Part shown: positions 1 to 5,019 of the stretch, in pieces
How the letters are laid out: every line of letters starts with the position of its first letter
Position numbering within the stretch: the stretch's first letter is position 1
Assembly: GCA_000991805.1 (NCBI GenBank)
Contig: LBSF01000054.1
Coordinates: forward strand, 1-5,802
Origin: a candidate division WS6 bacterium GW2011_GWC2_36_7
GTDB lineage: Bacteria > Patescibacteriota > Dojkabacteria > SC72
Direction: 5' to 3'
DNA length: 5,802 bases
Notes under the pieces: model-generated
Databases searched by the model: none
What the model was told of the DNA's origin: nothing
Seen by the model: the letters and a program-made list of their open reading frames with translations, nothing else
Program-made: the position numbers and the translations under genes

Positions 1-6
1 ATTATA
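1..6 (-). promoter_or_regulatory. Possible -10 box at the window edge
   Basis: A perfect TATAAT (minus strand) follows 24 nt after the stop of paralog P1. It could drive a further gene beyond the window, in line with the two similar boxes inside the array. The -35 position (CCATTT at 17 nt spacing) is poor, and the downstream gene cannot be seen, so this is tentative. Confidence 0.25.
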
Positions 7-30
7 CACTATCTCGATCTGGAAAATGGA

Positions 31-387
31 TTAACTAACAAACTTGAAAACTGTGTTCACAACTAGCGCTGCTACTAATACGAATATCAGACCAATTATC
101 GCCCATGTTAATGTTCCCTGAGCCTGTTGGACTTTTGCAGGATCCCCTGCTGATGCAATCCATGTATATCCACCAATTATAATGAAGACCACACATACGA
201 TACCAGCAATTGGGAATATTAATTTCATCACATTATTTAAAACTGTATCTATTCCCTCTCCAAGTGTAGGAGGATCATCTGATACAACACTTCCCCCACC
301 ATTACCCAGCGTTGTTTCGTTAGCAAAAATTGGAGATGCTAAGAATAGTAATAACAAGGATAAAAATATTTTATTAATTATTTTCAT
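31..387 (-). CDS. VirB2/TrbC-like T4SS pilin family protein, paralog P1 (with signal peptide)
   Basis: A 118-residue membrane protein, probably a pilin-like subunit of a type IV secretion or conjugation-type apparatus. Residues 1-22 form a signal peptide: a Lys-containing start, a Leu-rich core (LSLLLLFLA), and a likely cut after PIFA. Residues 23-50 are a polar Gly/Asp/Pro-rich stretch. Helix 1 spans about 55-73, a polar loop with YTWIASAGDPAKVQQAQ follows, and helix 2 spans about 93-115. The SAGDPxKV loop is the part shared with the four neighbouring paralogs and is characteristic of the T4SS-pilin family abundant in CPR genomes (family assignment from memory). The ATG shares one base with the TAA stop of the upstream paralog (TAATG), indicating coupled translation; no Shine-Dalgarno is visible. 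It ends with TAA, and about 30 nt remain before the window edge. The family is well supported; the actual structure assembled is unknown. Confidence 0.85.
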   Translation of the reverse strand: MKIINKIFLSLLLLFLASPIFANETTLGNGGGSVVSDDPPTLGEGIDTVLNNVMKLIFPIAGIVCVVFIIIGGYTWIASAGDPAKVQQAQGTLTWAIIGLIFVLVAALVVNTVFKFVS

Positions 388-659
388 TATGCTGCTAATA
401 TTGTATTAATAACAAATTTTATAACTGTTGGGGCTATAAATACAAGTACCAACCCTACCAATGAATATACCAATGAATTTGTAGCTGCTTTTATCTTCTT
501 GTCATCCCCAAACGAAAGCATATATCTAAATCCAGATAGTATCAAAGATACTACCGCTACTACTGCTGATATTGTAATTGCGTAATTAATTACGAAATAC
601 AAGAAATCTTGCAGATTCTCAAAGCTAGTACCATTTAAAAGATCAAGGTTGACCATCAT
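387..659 (-). CDS. VirB2/TrbC-like T4SS pilin family protein, paralog P2 (short, no signal peptide)
   Basis: At 90 residues this is the shortest of the five paralogs. It has no cleavable signal peptide: about 19 polar residues lead into helix 1 (about 20-43), followed by a loop containing SGFRYMLSFGDDKKIKAA and then helix 2 (about 63-88). The loop keeps the family pattern (G-aromatic, GD, K-I/V, A), but SFGDD replaces the usual SAGD. Its three lysines and one arginine suggest a cytoplasmic loop by the positive-inside rule. Two consecutive ATG codons (657-659 and 654-656) are possible starts; the first is given. Only AAAGAT lies just upstream, which is not a convincing ribosome site. A 40-nt gap separates it from paralog P3, and its TAA overlaps the ATG of P1 by one base, so P2 and P1 are almost certainly co-expressed. 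The role is inferred from family membership. Confidence 0.8.
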   Translation of the reverse strand: MMVNLDLLNGTSFENLQDFLYFVINYAITISAVVAVVSLILSGFRYMLSFGDDKKIKAATNSLVYSLVGLVLVFIAPTVIKFVINTILAA

Positions 660-699
660 ATCTTTTGAAGATTTAAGTTCAGAGATTACAAAGTAAAAA

Positions 700-1056
700 C
701 TACTTTATAATGTTCTTGATTACAAATTGTACTAATATGACTGCGATAAAACAGACAACTAGTCCAACTATTGCAAATGTAAGAGTTTTTGTTGCACTCT
801 CAACTTTGTTCTCATCTCCAGCTGCTGTGATATATTTGTAACCACTTACGATTAATATAACTACACACAATAGAGCTGCGATACCGATTGCCCAGTTGAT
901 AATGCCATAAATCAATGTCATTAAATCACCTTGACCTGTACCACTTGTAATCTTACTTAGATATGTATCTGCGGTATCTGCTGCATAAGCTGTAGATGTT
1001 AGAAACATTCCTGAAACCACTGAAGCTGCGGTTGTTAATATTTTTGGAGTCTTCAT
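700..1056 (-). CDS. VirB2/TrbC-like T4SS pilin family protein, paralog P3 (with signal peptide)
   Basis: A 118-residue pilin-like protein. The frame could extend to a TTG at 1087-1089, but the ATG at 1054-1056 is preferred. It gives a clean signal peptide (MKTPKILTTA start, hydrophobic core, STAYA cleavage site near residue 25), and the TTG would overlap a TATAAT promoter box. The mature protein has a short polar segment, helix 1 at about 51-71, the loop YKYITAAGDENKVESATK, and helix 2 at about 92-115. It is closest to the adjacent paralog P4: by hand alignment 26 of 43 residues from the loop through helix 2 are identical, including a shared ILVQ in helix 2. The gene has a TAG stop. A promoter candidate (TTGCAT-17 nt-TATAAT) lies just upstream, so P3, P2 and P1 may form their own transcription unit. 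Likely an exported pilin subunit; the partner machinery is not in view. Confidence 0.85.
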   Translation of the reverse strand: MKTPKILTTAASVVSGMFLTSTAYAADTADTYLSKITSGTGQGDLMTLIYGIINWAIGIAALLCVVILIVSGYKYITAAGDENKVESATKTLTFAIVGLVVCFIAVILVQFVIKNIIK

Positions 1057-1088
1057 AGAACGATTAAAATATATTAATTTATGTACCA

Positions 1089-1117
1089 ATTATATAAAAA
1101 GCTAGCCCAACATGCAA
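1089..1117 (-). promoter_or_regulatory. Candidate sigma70-type promoter for paralogs P3-P2-P1
   Basis: On the minus strand, TTGCAT (1112-1117) is followed after exactly 17 nt by a perfect TATAAT (1089-1094). The -35 matches the consensus at only three of six bases, but the -10 and spacing are ideal. A start near 1082 would give a leader of about 26 nt before the ATG at 1056. The site lies in the 60-nt gap after paralog P4, the widest gap in the array, consistent with an internal promoter. Confidence 0.5.
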
Positions 1118-1119
1118 TA

Positions 1120-1428
1120 CTATCCTGCAATAACGCTAAGGACGTACTGTACTAATATCTTTGCAACAAACACAATTACCATACCTACAATAGCTGCGCT
1201 TACTGTTTTGGTCGCTTTCTCGACCTTATCTGCATCCCCTGCTGAAGTTATAAACATGTATCCAGCCACAACCAACATAATGACAGCAACAACTGCAGCA
1301 AATATAACAAAGAAATTTATAGCTGTAATAACCTTCCCATTAACCAATGTATCCATTGAATTATATGAGCTACTTGAGACCCAATTCGACAATCCCGAAA
1401 TATCAACCGCTGCTAGTATGTTATGCAT
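1120..1428 (-). CDS. VirB2/TrbC-like T4SS pilin family protein, paralog P4 (no signal peptide)
   Basis: A 102-residue paralog of the pilin array. It lacks an obvious cleavable signal peptide. The N-terminal 32 residues are polar and Ser/Asn-rich (SNWVSSSSYNS), followed by helix 1 (about 33-55), the loop GYMFITSAGDADKVEKATK (the best match to the family pattern here), and helix 2 (about 76-101). The ATG lies inside the end of the upstream paralog P5, giving an 8-nt overlap (ATGCATAA), so its translation probably depends on ribosomes finishing P5. No Shine-Dalgarno is present. It ends with TAG. The -35 of the next gene's candidate promoter begins only a few bases before this stop. Family assignment is strong; subunit role is inferred. 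Confidence 0.83.
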   Translation of the reverse strand: MHNILAAVDISGLSNWVSSSSYNSMDTLVNGKVITAINFFVIFAAVVAVIMLVVAGYMFITSAGDADKVEKATKTVSAAIVGMVIVFVAKILVQYVLSVIAG

Positions 1429-1765
1429 ATATCTCTAACCCTAGGGTTTTAGAAATTAATATTAGAATTGCTACACACAGTAATATTACAACAAATCCAA
1501 TAATTGCATTTGTTATTACCTGCTTAGCCTCCTGAAGCTTATCTGGGTTTCCTTGGCTAGTCATCATCATAAATCCGCCATAAACTAATAAGAGTACAAC
1601 TGCGATTATTGCTACGGGTGTAGCAATATTTATAATTGTAGTTACAAGTTGCTTGTCAGAGACATCTCCACCCTGCACAGTTGCCAACTGCTCATTCAAT
1701 GTTGTCCCTAGCGAGGCATATGCCTTATGAACAACCAAATTATTTATTGTTTCAAATATATTCAT
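1421..1765 (-). CDS. VirB2/TrbC-like T4SS pilin family protein, paralog P5 (first gene of array)
   Basis: A 114-residue protein and the promoter-proximal member of the array. Residues 1-41 are mostly polar. HKAYA|SLG resembles a signal-peptidase site, but the preceding 13 residues lack a real hydrophobic core, so cleavage is doubtful. Helix 1 spans about 42-62. The loop reads GGFMMMTSQGNPDKLQEAK, the most divergent of the five: SQGNP replaces SAGDP, KL replaces KV. Helix 2 spans about 85-106, and a longer tail ends in GLEIYA. The ATG at 1763-1765 is the only reasonable start, because an in-frame TAA lies about 18 nt upstream. A TATAAT box ends 7 nt before the ATG, so the transcript may be leaderless. 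The gene starts 23 nt after the helicase stop and overlaps P4 by 8 nt. Probably a pilin-like subunit, though its divergent loop could mean a specialised role. Confidence 0.8.
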   Translation of the reverse strand: MNIFETINNLVVHKAYASLGTTLNEQLATVQGGDVSDKQLVTTIINIATPVAIIAVVLLLVYGGFMMMTSQGNPDKLQEAKQVITNAIIGFVVILLCVAILILISKTLGLEIYA

Positions 1766-1778
1766 AGTCGATATTATA
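1766..1778 (-). promoter_or_regulatory. Candidate promoter -10 box giving a leaderless transcript for the pilin array
   Basis: A perfect TATAAT occupies 1773-1778 (minus strand) in the 23-nt gap between the helicase stop and paralog P5. Seven bases separate it from the ATG, so a transcription start at the usual distance would fall on or next to the A of ATG. No good -35 is seen at 16-18 nt (CGCCAA at the 17-nt position). In AT-rich DNA a TATAAT can occur by chance, but one in such a short gap is suggestive. Confidence 0.5.
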
Positions 1779-1788
1779 CTATATTACA

Positions 1789-3510
1789 TTAAGTTTTGGC
1801 GAATTCACACACTGTACGGTAGTCACACATACCACATTTAAACATATCTGGTTCTGCATGGAAATCTCTTGCTTTAATATTTTCAATTATCTCTACCATC
1901 CTCTCCTTTGCTTTTTCCCTCCTCTTTTGAGAGATATCTGCCTCTATTTTCACTCCTTCTTCAAGGAAAATATACTGTGCTGACACAACTTTGTAGCCTA
2001 GCTTCTCTTCAACAAATATAGCATACAAAGGTAATTGTAAATCCTTTTTAATATCTGCCTCTTTTTTAACCTTTCCAGTTTTGTAATCCACAATACAAAC
2101 CTGTTTTACTCCATTATCCTCTTGTATCAAATCTATTCTGTCTATCTTTCCTGCGAATGTACTCTCTCCTAAATGCATCACAAATGATTCTTCTAGGTCT
2201 AACGGTGTTTCATCATTGGAATATATCCTTTCGAAGTATCTCTTTAACATCTTCTCTCCTTGCTCCTTCTTCATATTCTCATGCTTAGTATTGTCATATC
2301 CTGCCCTAACCCAATTTTTGTTGTAAAGTTTTAATAACTCTTCTAATGTTGGTTCGCTAACAATACCTTCAATCCCCTCTTTTGAGGTTTTAAGTAAGGT
2401 ATAAAAGTCTTTTAAGGTATTGTGAACTGTTGTTCCAAATGACAAAGATGCGTTTGGCTTCTGAGGTACTCTTAATACATATGCATATTCATATTTTCTT
2501 GGGCACAGTTCATATGTATCTAATTGTGAATAGCTGAAGTTTTTCATCAATTCAATTTTTACCTCTTTGGGTATAATTGATGTATTCTCCTGCCCCTCAT
2601 ACCCATCAATACTGACTTTTCCCTTCTCGAAATTGAATTCCTCCGCTACATCCCGATCCAATATCTCATACAGAAATACACTCGGTTTCTTCTTTGTCTT
2701 AGCATCTCCATAGAAGCTAGCAGCGGAAAGATACAGTTTTTCCTTGGCACGTGTAGCACCAACATAGAAGAGTCTACGTTCTTCTTGGATATGCGCTTCT
2801 TCTTGGCTCATCTTCTTGTCTAGCATTTCTTTAATCAAGTCCTCAGGCATAGGGATTGAGTCACTCATATTTCTAGATGGAAACCTTTGAGCTACAAGAT
2901 TTACTAAGAATACAGCCGGGAATTCCAATCCTTTCGAACCATGTACCGTTAAAATATTCACTGCATTGAAATCTTCTAATTCAGATTGATCTACCACAGG
3001 GGATTCCCCTACTTCGATACAGTATTCAATGAAATCTACATATTCATATATATTTGAATCTGGGTTGTCCTTTTCATATTTCTTAATTGATTCAAAAAAC
3101 TTCTGGATATTTGAAACAGCAAACAATCCATCTGCACTCTCTTCACTTACAAATGAATCTAGGTATCCGCTAGATTTAACAAATTCATACAAAATCTCAG
3201 TCATTGGACGATTGTCCTTCACCTTTAAGATACTGCTCTGAAGAATCGTTAAGAGATTGGTTACTCCGGCTATGGAATCAGCATTAAATATCTTCTCAAT
3301 TATTGGATTTTCGATATCCTCAATTTCGTCCAAAGGGATCTTTTCTTCCTGGCCTAATTTGATATTCCAAAGCTTTTCTAGTTCCTCAAACAATGTTAGC
3401 CTTTCCTCCCTAGCCAACCTATTAATATCCATATATTCTCTTGGAGTTAATTTCCATACTGACATAGCTAGCAGTTTGTACATAGCTATTTCATCAGAAT
3501 AATCAACCAA
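1789..3510 (-). CDS. uvrD: C-terminal half of split UvrD-like helicase with AddB/Cas4-type Fe-S RecB-like nuclease domain
   Basis: This 573-residue piece carries the second half of an SF1A helicase and a fused nuclease. Residues 1-180 correspond to the 2B-type insertion region. Motif V is at 185-199 (ILTVHGSKGLEFP) and motif VI at 243-257 (EERRLFYVGATRAK, including the arginine finger). From about 324 a PD-(D/E)XK nuclease follows: SYSQLDTYELCPRKY, H363, GKIDRID with D457, VDYKTG with D475 and K477, and Q492 in LQLPLYA. Cys336 together with Cys559, Cys562 and Cys568 (CGMCDYRTVC) matches the four-cysteine iron-sulfur staple of AddB and Cas4 nucleases. The TTG at 3508-3510 is an arbitrary start: AAAGG lies only 2 nt upstream, and the frame continues back without interruption to the TAG that ends the N-terminal half. 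An ATG at 3481-3483 is an alternative. Whether this piece is expressed alone is unknown. The symbol is family-level only. Confidence 0.85.
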   Translation of the reverse strand: MVDYSDEIAMYKLLAMSVWKLTPREYMDINRLAREERLTLFEELEKLWNIKLGQEEKIPLDEIEDIENPIIEKIFNADSIAGVTNLLTILQSSILKVKDNRPMTEILYEFVKSSGYLDSFVSEESADGLFAVSNIQKFFESIKKYEKDNPDSNIYEYVDFIEYCIEVGESPVVDQSELEDFNAVNILTVHGSKGLEFPAVFLVNLVAQRFPSRNMSDSIPMPEDLIKEMLDKKMSQEEAHIQEERRLFYVGATRAKEKLYLSAASFYGDAKTKKKPSVFLYEILDRDVAEEFNFEKGKVSIDGYEGQENTSIIPKEVKIELMKNFSYSQLDTYELCPRKYEYAYVLRVPQKPNASLSFGTTVHNTLKDFYTLLKTSKEGIEGIVSEPTLEELLKLYNKNWVRAGYDNTKHENMKKEQGEKMLKRYFERIYSNDETPLDLEESFVMHLGESTFAGKIDRIDLIQEDNGVKQVCIVDYKTGKVKKEADIKKDLQLPLYAIFVEEKLGYKVVSAQYIFLEEGVKIEADISQKRREKAKERMVEIIENIKARDFHAEPDMFKCGMCDYRTVCEFAKT

Positions 3511-3534
3511 TACCTTTAAAAAGGCAATTAAATT

Positions 3535-4875
3535 CTATGGTATCCCCATACCCCTTAATGCTTGCACAAAGGGTTCTGCATGGGAATTAGCTCTAATCAA
3601 TATCGCAATATCGGAAAATCTCAAAGGTTGTTTTCCGCCATCTCCTTTTACAAATGATGATTGTCCTTTTTCATCAAATACCTCCGACCCTTCTACTGGT
3701 TTTGCATATTCTCCAAACCCTGTAAGCTTTGCGATTTCATCAGCTACTTGCTCAGCCTCTCCGCTTTCATTTCCAGCAGCAATTAGATTTACAATATTTT
3801 CGTCATTCTCAAACACTCCTTTTGCAATCAATCTCTTATCTATCTTCTCAGTTACCTCCAACCTATTCGGATTATTCTTACTAATCAACGCATGCGAAGC
3901 ATCCAATATCTCCTGCCTAGATCTGTAATTTTCAGTTAACACAACCTCCATCGCATCGGGATATGTTTCTTTGAACTGAAGAATGTTTGAGATTGCAGCT
4001 CCTCTAAACTTGTAAATTGCTTGATCATCATCACCTACTACCGTAAGAAGTGGTCTAATCTTTTTAGTTCCTTTTTTCTTTTCATTTACTTCTTTCTTTT
4101 TACTTTCATCCAATCCTAAGGTTAGAATATTCACCAATACATTTTGGGTATAGTTGGTATCTTGAAATTCATCTACAAGGATATATTTAAACTTCTTTCG
4201 ATATTTTTCTAATACATTTTGTCTTTCTCTGAACAATTTTAATGTCAGGATTATTAAATCCCCAAAATCTACCTTAGATTCTTGCATCTTAAGCTCAGAG
4301 TACATTTTGTATGTTTCCGAAAGTTCTTTGTACTTCTGAAAATCAGCTTTCTGTTCTTCAGTATTTTTAGGTAATGTTTTAGCAAATTTAATATAGTCTT
4401 CTGGAGAAACGTCTTCGTCTTGTAATCTAGAGAAGTGTTTTAAGATGTCATTCAATGTTTTAGTAACCTGCCCTCTTGGCTTTAAAGTATCCAATGGAAG
4501 ATCATGGTAGAACTTACGGAGAAAGATATATGACTGAGCTGTAGTCATTAAAGAGTAGCCTCCATCCAATCCCATATTGTAGCCTTCCTCTCTCAATATC
4601 CCATCACAGAAAGAGTGAAATGTAGATATCCGTGGCTCTTCATATCCATATTCCATCTCTTTGTCTATTCTTTCCTGCATCTCTGCTGCAGCTTTTTCTG
4701 TAAATGTTAAAGCCAATATCTCCGATGGTTTTACATTACATTTTTTAATGAGATACAAAATTCTTTGTGTTATTACTGCGGTTTTACCGGTACCAGCTCC
4801 AGCAATTATTAATAGATCTCCATCTATATATTGGACAGCTTTTTGTTGATTTTCATTGAGAGAGACTGTAGTCAC
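3535..4875 (-). CDS. uvrD: N-terminal half of split UvrD/PcrA-like SF1A DNA helicase
   Basis: This 446-residue piece is the ATP-binding half of a 3'-5' DNA helicase. In order: Q motif (LNENQQKAV, 6-14), Walker A (AGAGTGKT, 25-32, Lys31), motif Ia (ALTFTEKAAAEM, 55-66), motif Ib (ISTFHSF, 83-89), Walker B (ILVDEFQDTN, 232-241), motif III (VVGDDDQAIYKFRGA, 279-293), motif IV (LTENYRSRQEIL, 313-324), and ILIRANSHAEPF (425-436). It then stops at GMGIP-TAG, where relatives continue with a Tyr-x3-GG-x2-FF-type segment and EIKD. A Lys-rich loop (about 257-273) between motifs II and III looks like a lineage-specific insertion. The GTG start is supported by TAGTG overlap with the stop of the small upstream ORF and by the Q motif lying six residues in. 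Without motifs V and VI this half should not work alone as a helicase. The symbol is family-level. Confidence 0.88.
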   Translation of the reverse strand: MTTVSLNENQQKAVQYIDGDLLIIAGAGTGKTAVITQRILYLIKKCNVKPSEILALTFTEKAAAEMQERIDKEMEYGYEEPRISTFHSFCDGILREEGYNMGLDGGYSLMTTAQSYIFLRKFYHDLPLDTLKPRGQVTKTLNDILKHFSRLQDEDVSPEDYIKFAKTLPKNTEEQKADFQKYKELSETYKMYSELKMQESKVDFGDLIILTLKLFRERQNVLEKYRKKFKYILVDEFQDTNYTQNVLVNILTLGLDESKKKEVNEKKKGTKKIRPLLTVVGDDDQAIYKFRGAAISNILQFKETYPDAMEVVLTENYRSRQEILDASHALISKNNPNRLEVTEKIDKRLIAKGVFENDENIVNLIAAGNESGEAEQVADEIAKLTGFGEYAKPVEGSEVFDEKGQSSFVKGDGGKQPLRFSDIAILIRANSHAEPFVQALRGMGIP

Positions 4876-5012
4876 TATCTCATGGATAGAAGTAATATAG
4901 TGATGTAGATTAGTAATGCAAGAATCAATCCTGCTGTTACAATTAACATTAGCTTAGGACTTGGAGTTTGTTTAAGGAAATTGGTTAATTGAGTTTTTGT
5001 GGTCTTTTTCAT
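4875..5012 (-). CDS. Small single-pass membrane protein, 45 residues, unknown function
   Basis: The minus strand encodes 45 residues: a basic, polar head (MKKTTKTQLTNFLKQTPSPK) followed by one strongly hydrophobic helix (about 21-43), ending SMR and TAG. The basic N-terminus predicts N-in, C-out topology. The start is 7 nt after the endonuclease IV stop, and its TAG shares a base with the GTG of the helicase (TAGTG). This close fit, plus the typical membrane-anchor composition, supports a real gene rather than a chance frame. I do not recognise a family; no catalytic motif is visible. Position suggests co-expression with nfo and the helicase, but a functional link is only a guess. No Shine-Dalgarno is visible. 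Confidence 0.6.
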   Translation of the reverse strand: MKKTTKTQLTNFLKQTPSPKLMLIVTAGLILALLIYITILLLSMR

Positions 5013-5019
5013 AATATTT

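Larger units (their letters stand above)
1789..4875 (-). pseudogene. uvrD: Helicase-nuclease gene interrupted by an in-frame TAG with loss of about 15 codons
   Basis: The two helicase pieces are one gene read in one frame. After GMGIP the minus strand reads TAG, then NLIAFLKV, then directly the C-terminal piece. UvrD-family relatives have about 16 residues between the IP and the position equivalent to this Asn (in E. coli UvrD, YRIYGGMRFFERQEIK before DALSYL). Only one codon, the TAG, is present here. A deletion of 45 nt starting inside a Tyr codon (TA) and ending inside a Lys codon (G) would produce exactly this join. No frameshift can rescue the missing block, because no extra bases are present. 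Readthrough would give about 1,028 codons still lacking this conserved segment. All other motifs are intact, so the lesion is recent, or an assembly error, or the halves work as separate subunits. Confidence 0.7.

Noticed and set aside
660..699. Promoter or hairpin in the 40-nt gap between P3 and P2
   Set aside because: A TGTAAT-like hexamer is present but has no matching -35, and the imperfect GAA...TTC repeat is too weak to form a stable stem.
1057..1089. TTG start giving P3 an 11-residue N-terminal extension
   Set aside because: The extension would place polar and aromatic residues before a normal signal peptide, and the TTG would overlap the TATAAT box.
1095..1111. GCTAGC followed by TTTTT on the minus strand after P4, as a terminator
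   Set aside because: The palindrome has no loop and no longer stem can be drawn. The T run is better read as spacer of the candidate promoter.
1112..1438. 108-residue plus-strand open frame opposite P4
   Set aside because: Antisense shadow of a pilin-family gene. Its Thr/Ala-rich composition is what results from reading the complement of hydrophobic-helix codons.
1437..1448. Perfect 12-bp palindrome AACCCTAGGGTT a few bases before the P4 start
   Set aside because: It lies within the P5 coding sequence (residues TLGL), and about one such palindrome is expected by chance in a window this size. It has no loop to form a useful hairpin and no second copy was seen.
3508..3516. AAAGG before the TTG as a genuine restart site for the C-terminal helicase half
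   Set aside because: The spacing to the TTG is only about 2 nt, and the codons before it (NLIAFLKV) match the conserved helicase sequence, so the TTG is an internal Leu codon of the original gene.
3535..3537. TAG recoded as an amino acid (suppressor or alternative code)
   Set aside because: TAG serves as the normal stop of P3, P4 and the 45-residue gene, and reading through it would still leave about 15 conserved residues missing.
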